Assembly: GCA_024684175.1 (NCBI GenBank)
Contig: JAIKXJ010000008.1
Coordinates: forward strand, 62,001-126,000
Direction: 5' to 3'
From: Erysipelotrichaceae bacterium
GTDB lineage: Bacteria; Bacillota_I; Bacilli_A; Erysipelotrichales; Erysipelotrichaceae
Length of the DNA: 64,000 bases
Shown here: positions 34,530-43,153 of the stretch, piece after piece
How the letters are laid out: each line of letters starts with the position of its first letter
How positions within the stretch are numbered: the stretch's first letter is position 1
Notes under the pieces: model-generated
Told to the model about the DNA's origin: nothing
Seen by the model: the letters and a program-made list of their open reading frames with translations, nothing else
Database searches by the model: none
Program-made: the position numbers and the translations under genes

Positions 34530-36452
34530 TTATTCCAGTTCGAATGCACCGGTATACAGCTGATAATACGTTCCTTTCAGATCCAGAAGCTGCTGATGCG
34601 TACCTCTCTCGATGATACGCCCATGGTCGAGGACCATGATCGCATCGGAATTGCGGACCGTGCTCAGCCTGTGAGCGATGACGAAGACCGTCCTTCCCTT
34701 CATCAGGTTGTCCATGCCTTTCTGCACCAGAGCTTCGGTACGGGTATCGATGGAGGACGTCGCCTCGTCCAGGATCATGACCGGCGGATCGGCGACCGCT
34801 GCTCTGGCGATCGACAATAACTGTCTTTGCCCCTGCGACAATTGCGAACCGTTGCCCGTCAGCATCGTCTGGTAGCCCTGCGGCAGCCTCGTGATGAAAT
34901 CGTCCGCATTGGCCAGCTTCGCTGCCTCGATGCACTCTTCGTCTGTAGCATCGAGCTTGCCGTAACGGATGTTGTCCATGACCGTACCGGTAAACAGGTT
35001 GACATCCTGCAAGACCATGCCCAGTGACCGTCTCAGGTCGGCCTTCTTGATCTTGTTGATGTTGATGCCGTCATAACGGATCTTGCCGTCCGGAATATCA
35101 TAGAACCGGTTGATCAGATTGGTGATCGTCGTCTTGCCGGCACCGGTCGCGCCGACAAAGGCGATCTTCTGTCCCGGATGGGCATAGAGTGAGACATCGA
35201 AGAGGACCTGCTTTCCTTTCTCGTATTCGAAGTCGACATCGACCATCTGGATGTCGCCTTTCAGTTCTACATAAGTCGTGGAATGATCGGATTGCGCATG
35301 GTAATGTTTCCATGCCCAAAGATCCGTCTTTTCTTCGCACTCGTGCAGCTCGCCGTTCTCGTCTTTATATGCATTGACCAAAGTGACGTAGCCCTCGTCT
35401 TCTTCGCTCTTTTCATCGATCAGAGCAAAGACGCGGTCGCTTCCCGCCAGAGCCATGGCGACGGTCGAGACTTGCATGGAGATCTGCGAAACGGTCTGTG
35501 ACAGCTGCCTGGATAAGGCAAGGAAGGAGATGATGACACCGATCGAGATCGGCTCGAGCCCTCTCAACGAGAAGTTCGGCACACTCATGACCACCAGGAG
35601 CCCGCCGACGATCGCCAGCAGGACATACATGATGTTGCCGACATTGGCCAGGATCGGCATCAGCATGTTGGCGTTGGAGTTGGCCTTGTTGGAATCTTCG
35701 AAAAGCTGAATGTTGACCTCGTCGAATTTTTTCTTTGCCTCTTCTTCATGCGTGAAGACCTTGACGACCTTCATGCCTTCCATCATCTCTTCGATGAAAC
35801 CTTCTTCTTTTGCCAGAGACTTCTGCTGGGCGACCATGTAACGGGCGCTGCGTCCACCGAACGATCCCGTGATCCTGAACATCACGCCGATCACCAGGGC
35901 AACCACGAGCGTCAGCCACAGCGAATAGCGCAACATCGAAAACAGGATCGCCGAGATCGACATGATCGACTGCAGCAGCGAAGGCAGGCTCTGTCCCACC
36001 AGCATGCGGATCGTATCGACGTCATTGGTGTAAGCCGACATGATCTCACCGTGGGTATGGGAATCGAAGTAACGGATCGGCAGCGTCTCCATGTTGTCGA
36101 ACATGTCATCTCTCAATGATTTGATCGTTCCCTGACCGACTCTGGCCATGATCTGCGGATAGATCGCTGTCGATAAAAGCCCCAGAACATCCAGAGCGAT
36201 CATGATCGCAATGATCCTAAGCAGATCCTTATAGACGCTCTGTAATCCCTGACTCATGCCCGGGAGGATGATCTTGTCGATCAGATCGGCCATGAAGGCA
36301 TTGACGACGACGTTGGAGACCGCCGAAAGGATGATGCATACGGCGACGATGAACAGACGGAAAGAGAAGAGCTTATAGACATACTGCAGCAGTCTTCGCA
36401 AAGACTTCATGTCGATCTTCTTGTTGGTGACGACTCTGTTGTGCGGCGGCAT
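34530..36452 (-). CDS. ABC exporter half-transporter, canonical ATPase site
   Basis: A 640-residue half-transporter: six membrane helices (first about 30-330), then an ATPase. Walker A is GATGAGKTT, signature LSQGQRQLL, Walker B VMILDEATSSID (catalytic Glu present), and the H-loop is in VIAHRLSTVR. An acidic insertion (EDEGYVTLVNAYKDENGELHE and on) precedes the ATPase. I start at 36452 because AGGAGG at 36462-36467 is correctly spaced; an in-frame ATG at 36488 lies inside the upstream gene. It pairs with the next gene as a heterodimeric multidrug-type exporter (BmrCD/LmrCD/TM287-288 pattern). Confidence 0.92.
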   Translation of the reverse strand: MPPHNRVVTNKKIDMKSLRRLLQYVYKLFSFRLFIVAVCIILSAVSNVVVNAFMADLIDKIILPGMSQGLQSVYKDLLRIIAIMIALDVLGLLSTAIYPQIMARVGQGTIKSLRDDMFDNMETLPIRYFDSHTHGEIMSAYTNDVDTIRMLVGQSLPSLLQSIMSISAILFSMLRYSLWLTLVVALVIGVMFRITGSFGGRSARYMVAQQKSLAKEEGFIEEMMEGMKVVKVFTHEEEAKKKFDEVNIQLFEDSNKANSNANMLMPILANVGNIMYVLLAIVGGLLVVMSVPNFSLRGLEPISIGVIISFLALSRQLSQTVSQISMQVSTVAMALAGSDRVFALIDEKSEEDEGYVTLVNAYKDENGELHECEEKTDLWAWKHYHAQSDHSTTYVELKGDIQMVDVDFEYEKGKQVLFDVSLYAHPGQKIAFVGATGAGKTTITNLINRFYDIPDGKIRYDGININKIKKADLRRSLGMVLQDVNLFTGTVMDNIRYGKLDATDEECIEAAKLANADDFITRLPQGYQTMLTGNGSQLSQGQRQLLSIARAAVADPPVMILDEATSSIDTRTEALVQKGMDNLMKGRTVFVIAHRLSTVRNSDAIMVLDHGRIIERGTHQQLLDLKGTYYQLYTGAFELE

Positions 36453-36453
36453 C

Positions 36454-38190
36454 CTAGTCTTCCTCCTTTCCCTTGGTCTGGGAATCATAGATCTCTCTGT
36501 AGATCCCCTTGTACTTCATCAGCGTTTCGTGATCGCCCTTTTCAACGATCTTGCCGGAATCCAGAACGATGATCTGATCGGCATCCTCGATCGAAGAGAC
36601 GCGCTGGGCGATGATGATCTTGGTGGTCTCGGGGATCTCTTCCCGGAAAGCCTTGCGGATCAGGGCATCGGTCCTCGTATCGACAGCGGAAGTCGAATCA
36701 TCCAGAATGAGGACCTTCGGCTTCTTTAACAATGCCCGGGCAATACATAACCTCTGTTTCTGTCCGCCCGAGACGTTGGTCGCACCCTGCGTAAGGATGG
36801 TATCGTATTTATCCGGCATCTGTTCAATGAACTCATCGGCCTGTGCCAGCTTGCAGACACGGACGATCTCTTCATCGCTCGCTTCTTTGTTTCCCCATCT
36901 CAGGTTCTCCTTGATGGAACCGGAGAACAGAACGTTCTTCTGCAGAACGACGGCGACTTCGTTGCGCAAAGCTTCCAGGTCGTAGTCCCGGACATCGACG
37001 CCGCCCACTTTGACGGAGCCTTCCGAGACATCGTAGAGCCTGGAGATCAGCTGGATCAGCGTCGTCTTGGAAGAACCGGTCGAACCGATGATGCCGACCG
37101 TCTCTCCGGACTTGATGTCCAGATCGATCTCCGCCAGTGCCCTGCGTTTGGAATGCGGATCGTAACGGAACGTGACATGATCGAAGACGATGCTTCCGTC
37201 CTTGACTTCCTTGATGCCGTTTTCCGGCGAGACGAGCTTGGGCTCGTGGGTCAGGACTTCGCAGATACGGCTGGCCGCTTCGGAGGCAAAGCTGATCTGA
37301 ATGAAGACCATCGACAGCATCATCATCGCCACCAGGATCTGCACGCCGTAGCTGATCAAAGAAGACAGCTGCCCGGTGCTCAGCGCCGAACCGGCCGTAT
37401 TGATGATCATCAGCGCACCGAAGTAACAGATCAGTTCCTTGGCCGTCTTGATGCATAAGATCTGCAAAGGGTTGTTGAGAGCCAGGACCCGTTCCGCTCT
37501 GGTGAAGTCGCTGCGGACTTCTTCAGATGCTTTGTTGAACTTTTCGATCTCGTAATCTTCTCTGACGAACGACTTGACGACACGGATGCCGGCAACGTTC
37601 TCCTGTACGGAGTTGTTGAGCGCATCGTATTTCTTGAAGATCCTCCGGAAGATCGGATGGGCGATCTGGAAGATCACATAAAGTCCGATACCGAGTACCG
37701 GGATGATCGCAAAGAAGATCATCGCCATCCTCGTATTGATGCGGAGCGCCATGATGACCGAGAAGATCAGCATCAGCGGCGTACGCACCGCCATTCGGAT
37801 CAACATCTGAAAAGCCATCTGGATCTGCGAGACATCGTTGGTCATGCGGGTCACCAGCGAAGACGTGGAAAAATGATCGATGTCTTCGAAGGAGAAATCC
37901 TGGACCTTGTAGAACATGTCCCTTCTCAGATTTTTGGCAAAACCGGTCGATGCCGTGGCACCGTGCCTTGCGGAACTGGCACCGCACAATAATGACAGCA
38001 TCGCCAAGGCCAGCAGGATGGAACCGTACTTGATGACCGGTGTCAGACTCTCTCCGCTCATCTCGTCGATCAGCATCGCCATGACACTCGGAATGATGCA
38101 TTCCAAAGCGACCTCGCCAACCATGAACAGCGGCGTGAGGACCGTCTCCTTCCTGTATTCTCCGATCTTATCCATCAGTATTCTGATCAT
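36454..38190 (-). CDS. ABC exporter half-transporter, degenerate ATPase site
   Basis: A 578-residue half-transporter with six membrane helices then an ATPase: Walker A GSTGSSKTTL, signature NVSGGQKQR, Walker B VLILDDSTSAVD. The catalytic Glu after Walker B is Asp here, and the H-loop His is Gln (IIAQRVSSIE), the usual sign of the degenerate half in heterodimeric exporters. Its ATG overlaps the stop of the MarR regulator (ATGA), and its stop is one base before the partner start. The three genes are thus a coupled marR-exporter operon, typical of drug-responsive efflux. Confidence 0.92.
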   Translation of the reverse strand: MIRILMDKIGEYRKETVLTPLFMVGEVALECIIPSVMAMLIDEMSGESLTPVIKYGSILLALAMLSLLCGASSARHGATASTGFAKNLRRDMFYKVQDFSFEDIDHFSTSSLVTRMTNDVSQIQMAFQMLIRMAVRTPLMLIFSVIMALRINTRMAMIFFAIIPVLGIGLYVIFQIAHPIFRRIFKKYDALNNSVQENVAGIRVVKSFVREDYEIEKFNKASEEVRSDFTRAERVLALNNPLQILCIKTAKELICYFGALMIINTAGSALSTGQLSSLISYGVQILVAMMMLSMVFIQISFASEAASRICEVLTHEPKLVSPENGIKEVKDGSIVFDHVTFRYDPHSKRRALAEIDLDIKSGETVGIIGSTGSSKTTLIQLISRLYDVSEGSVKVGGVDVRDYDLEALRNEVAVVLQKNVLFSGSIKENLRWGNKEASDEEIVRVCKLAQADEFIEQMPDKYDTILTQGATNVSGGQKQRLCIARALLKKPKVLILDDSTSAVDTRTDALIRKAFREEIPETTKIIIAQRVSSIEDADQIIVLDSGKIVEKGDHETLMKYKGIYREIYDSQTKGKEED

Positions 38191-38618
38191 TGTTTTTCCT
38201 CCAGATTCTTATAGACTGTCTCGAGGAATGACAGAAGCATCTTCTCTTCCTCTTTGTTCAGCCCCTTCAGCATATCCTTGTTGTTCTGCTTCCGGGAACG
38301 CTCCATATCCATATGGAACTCTTTCGCTTTCTTCGTCGCCTTGACGATCTTGTTTCGTTTGTCCTTCTCATCCAGGCATGTCTCCACGTAGCCGTTGGCC
38401 TCCAGCCGCTTGATCAGACCGACCATCGTCGGATGCGAGACATTGAGCAGCTCCTGCAGCCGTCTCTGACTCAGACAGTCCTCATGTTTCTTCAGCTGAA
38501 ACAGGACCTGAGACTGGGAGAAGGTGAGATCATGGATCCTGAACTGCGCATCGATCGACGCTTTCATCCGGTTTTCGATCTTGTGGATCAGAAAACCGAC
38601 ACTGACATCTTTGGGCAT
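38187..38618 (-). CDS. MarR-family regulator of the exporter operon
   Basis: A 143-residue MarR protein with a winged helix (LSQRRLQELLNVSHPTMVGLIKRLEANGYVETCLDEKDKRNKIV). The ATG at 38618 follows AGGAGG at 38628-38633; an earlier in-frame ATG lies in front of that site. It lies first in the exporter operon, and its promoter carries twin palindromes, so it is probably an autorepressor released by the exporter's substrate. Confidence 0.9.
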   Translation of the reverse strand: MPKDVSVGFLIHKIENRMKASIDAQFRIHDLTFSQSQVLFQLKKHEDCLSQRRLQELLNVSHPTMVGLIKRLEANGYVETCLDEKDKRNKIVKATKKAKEFHMDMERSRKQNNKDMLKGLNKEEEKMLLSFLETVYKNLEEKQ

Positions 38619-38638
38619 TTCCGTTCTCCTCCTGTTCT

Positions 38639-38664
38639 GTAGCATACTACACGTAGCATGCTAC
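38639..38664. promoter_or_regulatory. Twin-palindrome MarR operator
   Basis: GTAGCATACTAC (38639-38650, one mismatch) and GTAGCATGCTAC (38653-38664, a perfect palindrome) lie 14 bases apart, just downstream of the -10. Both share the TAGCAT half-site. It probably binds the adjacent MarR protein. Confidence 0.75.
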
Positions 38665-38693
38665 ATTTTAATACGTTTCGGGACTTCTGTCAA
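38665..38693 (-). promoter_or_regulatory. Promoter of the marR-exporter operon
   Basis: On the minus strand TTGACA (38693-38688) and TAAAAT (38670-38665) are 17 bases apart. The expected start site falls within the first palindrome. Confidence 0.85.
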
Positions 38694-38712
38694 ATATCAT
38701 TCTCTGTCACAC

Positions 38713-38735
38713 AAAAACCGGGCAGAACGCCCGGT
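38713..38735 (-). terminator. Terminator of the macro-domain gene
   Basis: ACCGGGC/GCCCGGT with loop AGAAC and five T on the minus strand, after the macro gene. Confidence 0.82.
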
Positions 38736-38760
38736 CTTTCAAAATATCTTCTAGTGTTTT

Positions 38761-39687
38761 TTATTTATCGTTGGAAGCTTTTTCCAGTGCCTCGGCCGTT
38801 TCACAGAGCCAGGCACCGTAATGATCGTAGGGCAGGTCGGTCCACCAGGAAAGCAGATCACAGAACTTTTCCTTGTCTTCACCGATATCCGTGCACGTAT
38901 ACTGCTGAGGATCCCGGTTCACCGTGACTTTGATCTTTCCCTTATCGCTGAAATCCGCGATGTAGATGCAGAAGCCCGTCCAGCTGCGATGGGCATAAAG
39001 GACATCGCCTTCCATATACCAGAACCACTTGTCTTCCATCTCCCTTGGCAAATGTCCGTGCCGCAAAACGTTCAGCTTGTCTTCCGGCAGGGAAGCTTCG
39101 ATCTCAAAACGGTCATTCGCTTCAGGCATCGCACAGGTCTGCCAGTCTTCTTTTTTGACCAGCAGAAGACCTTGCGCATATTCACCGAAGACTCCTTTGC
39201 CTATATCCAGAACATCGTTATCGATCACTGCGAAGATGATGCGGATGTCATAGTCCTTATTCTCTTTTGTCCAATCCGCTGTCGCTTTGGCGGCTTGCTG
39301 CCAGGCGCCGTAGACCGGATATCCGTAGATCCCGGCGGAGATCAAAGGGAAACCGATCGACCGACACTCGTACTCCATAGCCAGATCCAGCGCCTTTCTG
39401 TAACAGCTGTAAAGCTGCTCCGCTTCCTTGTGTTTTCCGTCGATGTACTGCGGTCCCACCGCATGAACGATGTACTTACAAAGCCGGAAGCCGGGCGTGA
39501 TGACCGCAGAGCCGGTCGGGCAGCCGCCGATCTTGTCGCAGGTATCCTGCAGTTCTTTATAGCCTGCGGCTTTGAAAATATATCCGCAGACACCGCCTCC
39601 TGCCTGAAGATGACGGTTGGCGGCATTGACGACGATCTCGGTATCGAGTTCCGTGATACTTTTTCTGATGATCTCTGCTGTCTGCAT
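38761..39687 (-). CDS. Macro-domain protein with extra C-terminal domain
   Basis: A 308-residue protein. The first ~175 residues are a macro domain: EIVVNAANRHLQAGGGVCGYIF (ADP-ribose site), CPTGSAVITPGF, KYIVHAVGP and SAGIYGYPVY. It binds or removes ADP-ribose. The second part (about 200-308) has GHLPREMEDKWFWYMEGDVLY, then HRSWTGFCIYIADF and a C-terminal LLSWWTDLPYDHYG, a compact domain seen in some macro-domain proteins but unnamed to me. AAAGGAG five bases before 39687 fixes the start; earlier in-frame ATGs are not supported. It stands alone, with no visible ADP-ribosyltransferase partner. Confidence 0.85.
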   Translation of the reverse strand: MQTAEIIRKSITELDTEIVVNAANRHLQAGGGVCGYIFKAAGYKELQDTCDKIGGCPTGSAVITPGFRLCKYIVHAVGPQYIDGKHKEAEQLYSCYRKALDLAMEYECRSIGFPLISAGIYGYPVYGAWQQAAKATADWTKENKDYDIRIIFAVIDNDVLDIGKGVFGEYAQGLLLVKKEDWQTCAMPEANDRFEIEASLPEDKLNVLRHGHLPREMEDKWFWYMEGDVLYAHRSWTGFCIYIADFSDKGKIKVTVNRDPQQYTCTDIGEDKEKFCDLLSWWTDLPYDHYGAWLCETAEALEKASNDK

Positions 39688-39771
39688 CGCAGCTCCTTTC
39701 GCATGATCCTTTTCGGTCATTTCTTTCCTGTCTCCATGATAGCACGCCGGCGCACCTTCTTCAGGCATTCA

Positions 39772-39797
39772 AAAACCGCAGTGTCTGCTGCGGTTTT
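39772..39797. terminator. Terminator after the lipoprotein gene
   Basis: AAAACCGCAG/CTGCGGTTTT with loop TGTCTG; runs of A and T lie on both sides, so it may work both ways. It mainly serves the minus-strand lipoprotein. Confidence 0.75.
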
Positions 39798-39813
39798 ATG
39801 TTTTCTGTCCTGA

Positions 39814-40704
39814 CTAGTCGAGACCCGGGTCGGCAGCACAGGAACCGATCCCTTCGTAAGCGATGGAAGCGACCTTCCAGTCTTTGATCACTTCTTCGAT
39901 ATCCATATCCGGATCGTTCTTCGATCCGCCTTCAAATTTGATGTTATAGGAATAATAACCGTGATCCATCCGGGCATCCATCGTTTCCGAATTCACAAAA
40001 CTCAGCTGCCAGCCTTCATCGAGAAGCTCCTGTCCGCTCTTGCCCTTATACTGCTCAAGGTCGGCTTCCGTCGGGATCTTTTCCGTCAGATCGACGATGT
40101 GATCGATCGCAAGCGGAGCGACAAGGGCTGCGTAATCGCTGTCATAGTTCGGATCCAGGATATCCAGGCCGAGGATCGCTGCCGCCTGATCACTGTCGAT
40201 CTTGGCCACAGCACGGTAGACCCGGTCGTTGAGTTCAAAGACCTCGATCACTTCCTCTTCCGAGCAGGTGCTGCTGTAGTTGGGCAGGGCAAGGATGTCG
40301 CCCATCGTCTTTGCATCTTCGATCTTGTCGACGCTTGGCCCGTCATAGCCTCCGGACATCATGAACACGGCGATGTATTCCGCGTCTTCATCGACCGTGA
40401 CGGTGAGCTGTTCCTCTCTTGAGACTGTCCCGCCGTCCTTCGTCCATTTGACGAAATCCCAATCGCCCTCGATCTTGTATGCAAGCAAAGTCACCACGCT
40501 TCCTTTCGGAAGACTGAGCGCATGAAAAGTCGTCGGGAATCCCGGATCGATCTGAGGTGTCTGATCCCCTTCCGCGGCTGCGACATGGCCGATGCCCTCG
40601 ACACTGACCTGCAGCGCGACATAATCCTCTGCCGCCGGCACGTCCTGTTCTGCACAGCCGCATAAAGCAGTCAAAAACAATAGGACTGCGAGTAATTTTT
40701 TCAT
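39814..40704 (-). CDS. Lipoprotein with InlB-repeat-like segment
   Basis: A 296-residue lipoprotein: signal MKKLLAVLLFLTALCGC with Cys17. After a short linker, a segment DWDFVKWTKDGGTVSREEQ followed by LTVTVDEDAEYIAVF resembles a single divergent InlB B-repeat. The rest (about 130-296) is acidic with regular YRAVAKIDSDQAAAI pieces and no known motif. It is single, between a GntR gene and a macro-domain gene. No clear ligand; it is probably extracytoplasmic. Confidence 0.65.
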   Translation of the reverse strand: MKKLLAVLLFLTALCGCAEQDVPAAEDYVALQVSVEGIGHVAAAEGDQTPQIDPGFPTTFHALSLPKGSVVTLLAYKIEGDWDFVKWTKDGGTVSREEQLTVTVDEDAEYIAVFMMSGGYDGPSVDKIEDAKTMGDILALPNYSSTCSEEEVIEVFELNDRVYRAVAKIDSDQAAAILGLDILDPNYDSDYAALVAPLAIDHIVDLTEKIPTEADLEQYKGKSGQELLDEGWQLSFVNSETMDARMDHGYYSYNIKFEGGSKNDPDMDIEEVIKDWKVASIAYEGIGSCAADPGLD

Positions 40705-40760
40705 TCATCTACCTCCCGATCTTCTCATCCTGAAGATCTTTTTTATTTTTCCGTTCATGC

Positions 40761-41483
40761 TTACTTATGCATGTTCACGGTGAAAGACTGCATATCGCTG
40801 CGGATATTGGAGATGGAATGGGCGATGACTTCGTTCTTCTCGTTGAAGAAATCGCATTCCAGCAGAAAGACCGCCACGCCTTCCGGCACGTTCAAAGCCT
40901 TTCGTACCTTCGCCGAACCTTTGATGATCCACAGGGACTGTTTCATTTTCTCCAGCTTGATGCCGTAGAAAGACAGGATATCGCGGAAGGTGAAAACGGA
41001 AGAATTGATCGAATCCAGAGAAGGCAGGATCTTCTTCGGGATGAAGAACTCTTCGATCGATGTCTCGGTCCCGTTCATCGAATGCATCTGCCGGATATAG
41101 TAGATCTCATCCTCCAGCTCCAGGCCGAAAAGATTGGCATACTTGTTGCCGGCCTCCCGTTCGGACTTCTGCAGCTCCTTGACGGAAACACGCGTGTCGT
41201 TGCGGAACGAATCCCCGACGAAGCCCGCATGTTCCTCGATGGACAGTTCATTCTTCTTGCCGATGACGAACACGCCCTTGCCCTGGACCCTCCTCAAAAG
41301 ACCTTCATTGACTAAGGCATCGACGGCGTTGCGGATGGTGATCCTGTTGATCCCGAACGTCTCCGCCAGCTTGTTCTCGGAAGGGATGGCCGTACCCGGC
41401 ATATATTCGCCGTCTTCGATCTTGTTTCGTATGATCTCCCTTAACTGCAGGTAGATCGGCATCTTGTAATCGGTCCTTGTCAT
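40761..41483 (-). CDS. GntR/UTRA regulator (second of a tandem pair)
   Basis: A 240-residue HutC-type GntR regulator: winged helix near the start (MPIYLQLREIIRNKIEDGEYMPGTAIPSE, cut here; then TIRNAVDALVNEGLLRRVQGKGVFV), then a UTRA ligand-binding domain ending VIAHSISNIRSDMQSF. The start at 41483 is one base after the stop of the upstream GntR gene, with GAGGTGG just before. Two tandem UTRA regulators of different sequence suggest control by two ligands. FrlR of Escherichia coli is of this family. Confidence 0.88.
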   Translation of the reverse strand: MTRTDYKMPIYLQLREIIRNKIEDGEYMPGTAIPSENKLAETFGINRITIRNAVDALVNEGLLRRVQGKGVFVIGKKNELSIEEHAGFVGDSFRNDTRVSVKELQKSEREAGNKYANLFGLELEDEIYYIRQMHSMNGTETSIEEFFIPKKILPSLDSINSSVFTFRDILSFYGIKLEKMKQSLWIIKGSAKVRKALNVPEGVAVFLLECDFFNEKNEVIAHSISNIRSDMQSFTVNMHK

Positions 41484-41484
41484 A

Positions 41485-42210
41485 TCAGCTGTCCACCTCG
41501 GCAACGAAAACAAATTTATCGGAACGGATCAGCTGTTTATAAAACATGACCACTTCCCCGTTCTGATCCAAGACGACACCGGACGCATAAAACAGCGGCG
41601 TCCCGTTTTCGATCTCCAGGATCTCGGCCTCATCCTGCGTCGCATAAGTGACATTGATGTGCTCGGTCCCCGAAGTCTGATACGTATCGTAGTGTTCCTC
41701 AAAGATCGGTGCCATCAAAGTATCTTCGTTGTAATAGTCGATGAAACCCGGATAACGTTCCGCATCGATGTATGTCGTCTCGATCGTGCAAGGAACGCCG
41801 TTGACTTTACGGCATTTGACGATCTCATAGACCTTGGTCCCCAAACGGACTTTGAGTTTCCTGGCGATCTGCTTGTTGGCCTCGATCTGTTCGTTCGTCA
41901 GGATGTGCTTGCTTAAAGTGTTGCCCTGATCGACCAGGTCACGGACCATCGCCTCGACGCCTGCCATATCCCTCGGGTATCTGGGCTCCGCCACATAGAC
42001 GCCTTTGTTTAAGACACGGTATAAGATCCCGTTCTCCACGAGCTCATCCACTGCCTGACGCAGCGTCGAACGGCTGACGCCCCAAAGATCGCACAGATCC
42101 TTCTCACAGGGGATCCTGGTGTGCGGCTTAAGGCGGTTGACCTTGATGAAATCCTCGAGCTTTTCGATGGCTTCCATGCCGGGCTGTACTTTTGTTACTG
42201 AAGTATTCAT
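41485..42210 (-). CDS. GntR/UTRA regulator (first of a tandem pair), FrlR-like
   Basis: A 241-residue GntR/UTRA regulator: EKDLCDLWGVSRSTLRQAVDELVENGILYRV is the winged helix; the UTRA domain includes TKVYEIVKCRKVNGVPC and ends VVLDQNGEVVMFYKQLIR. It is divergent from the FrlC-like isomerase gene, with overlapping -10 boxes, and its downstream neighbour is also GntR. Family regulators of Amadori loci sense phosphorylated or free fructosamines, so this is a good candidate for control of the whole region; the ligand is inference. Confidence 0.88.
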   Translation of the reverse strand: MNTSVTKVQPGMEAIEKLEDFIKVNRLKPHTRIPCEKDLCDLWGVSRSTLRQAVDELVENGILYRVLNKGVYVAEPRYPRDMAGVEAMVRDLVDQGNTLSKHILTNEQIEANKQIARKLKVRLGTKVYEIVKCRKVNGVPCTIETTYIDAERYPGFIDYYNEDTLMAPIFEEHYDTYQTSGTEHINVTYATQDEAEILEIENGTPLFYASGVVLDQNGEVVMFYKQLIRSDKFVFVAEVDS

Positions 42211-42239
42211 ATTCCTTGTCGTCTCTTTTTCTGTCTTTT

Positions 42240-42247
42240 ATTATAGT
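42240..42247. promoter_or_regulatory. Overlapping divergent -10 boxes
   Basis: TATAAT reads on the minus strand (42245-42240) for the GntR pair, and TATAGT on the plus strand (42242-42247) for the FrlC-like gene. ATTCCTT at 42211 and AAGGAAT at 42251 flank the region as an inverted repeat, a possible operator. Confidence 0.5.
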
Positions 42248-42278
42248 ATTAAGGAATCATTTACAAAAGGTAACGATA

Positions 42279-43124
42279 ATGAGAAAGATCACACTGAACG
42301 ACTTCGCTGTCATGACGCCGTCCTATCAGCAATATTCTTTTGACTATGTCCTGGACTCGATCCAGAAGATCGGACTGCGCAACATCGATTTCTGGGGCGG
42401 CATCCCGCATTTCTACCGTTTCGACTATTCCGAAAACGAAGCACAGGCTTATCTAAAGGAACTGCGGAAGAAAGCCGAAGACAAGGGGATGCGTTTCGTC
42501 ATCTATACGCCGGAGACCCTCGCTTATCCCTACAGCATCGCCGATCCCAACAAGAAGACCGTGCAAAGGACCATCGACTTCTTCCGCCTGTCGATGGACG
42601 ATGCTCTGACGCTGGGGACCGACCGCCTGTTCATCAACACGGGTACCGGACTCAGAGACCTGCCGGTCGAAGAGTCGATGGACATCTGCATCGATGCGAT
42701 CGCAAAGATCTGCGAAGATGCCGAAGCCAAAGGCATCACGATGATGCTGGAACAGCTGCAGCCCTACGAATCCAATCTGTGCTATGACATCCATGGCATC
42801 AAAAAGGTCATGGATGCCGTCGATTCGAAGAACCTGAAGATCTGTGTCGACCTGGTCGCCATGGACGTGGCAGGGGAGGACCTCGAGCTTTACTACCGGA
42901 CCTTCGGCGAAGACAAGATCGGTTTCATCCACTTCTCCGATGCCCACCACGAGATCTGCGGTACCGGCGACCTTCCGTTGAAGGAATACATCGAAACGTT
43001 GGAAAAGCATAACTATTCTTCGATCGTCGACCTGGAGATCAACGACTCCATCTACTGGTTCGATCCTCACGACGCCCACAAAAGAACGGTCGACTACCTC
43101 AAGACCTTCATCCCCGAAAACTAA
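42279..43124 (+). CDS. Sugar-phosphate isomerase/epimerase-family protein (FrlC-like paralog)
   Basis: A 281-residue xylose-isomerase-like TIM barrel. Conserved pieces are IDFWGGIPHF, FVIYTPETLAYPYS, MMLEQLQPYESN (metal Glu), KICVDLV, FIHFSDAHHE and VDLEIND (metal Glu). It is a distant relative of the fructoselysine 3-epimerase encoded at 44447. The start at 42279 has AAAGGT about seven bases upstream. It is the only plus-strand gene of the locus, divergent from the tandem GntR pair. It probably epimerises a second substrate or a different stereoisomer; that role is inference. Confidence 0.8.
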   Translation: MRKITLNDFAVMTPSYQQYSFDYVLDSIQKIGLRNIDFWGGIPHFYRFDYSENEAQAYLKELRKKAEDKGMRFVIYTPETLAYPYSIADPNKKTVQRTIDFFRLSMDDALTLGTDRLFINTGTGLRDLPVEESMDICIDAIAKICEDAEAKGITMMLEQLQPYESNLCYDIHGIKKVMDAVDSKNLKICVDLVAMDVAGEDLELYYRTFGEDKIGFIHFSDAHHEICGTGDLPLKEYIETLEKHNYSSIVDLEINDSIYWFDPHDAHKRTVDYLKTFIPEN

Positions 43125-43127
43125 AGA

Positions 43128-43153
43128 GTCCCGGAACGATCCGGGACCTTTTT
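43128..43153 (+). terminator. Rho-independent terminator
   Basis: GTCCCGGA/TCCGGGAC with loop ACGA then five T, ending the FrlC-like gene. Confidence 0.85.

Noticed and set aside
38639..38664. The twin palindromes as ends of a small mobile element
   Set aside because: They lie exactly between promoter and marR ribosome site, have no target duplication or transposase, and fit an operator better.
40388..40708. A short Arg-rich frame overlapping the lipoprotein start
   Set aside because: It overlaps the lipoprotein gene, whose lipobox and signal are clear, and has no ribosome site or family pattern of its own.
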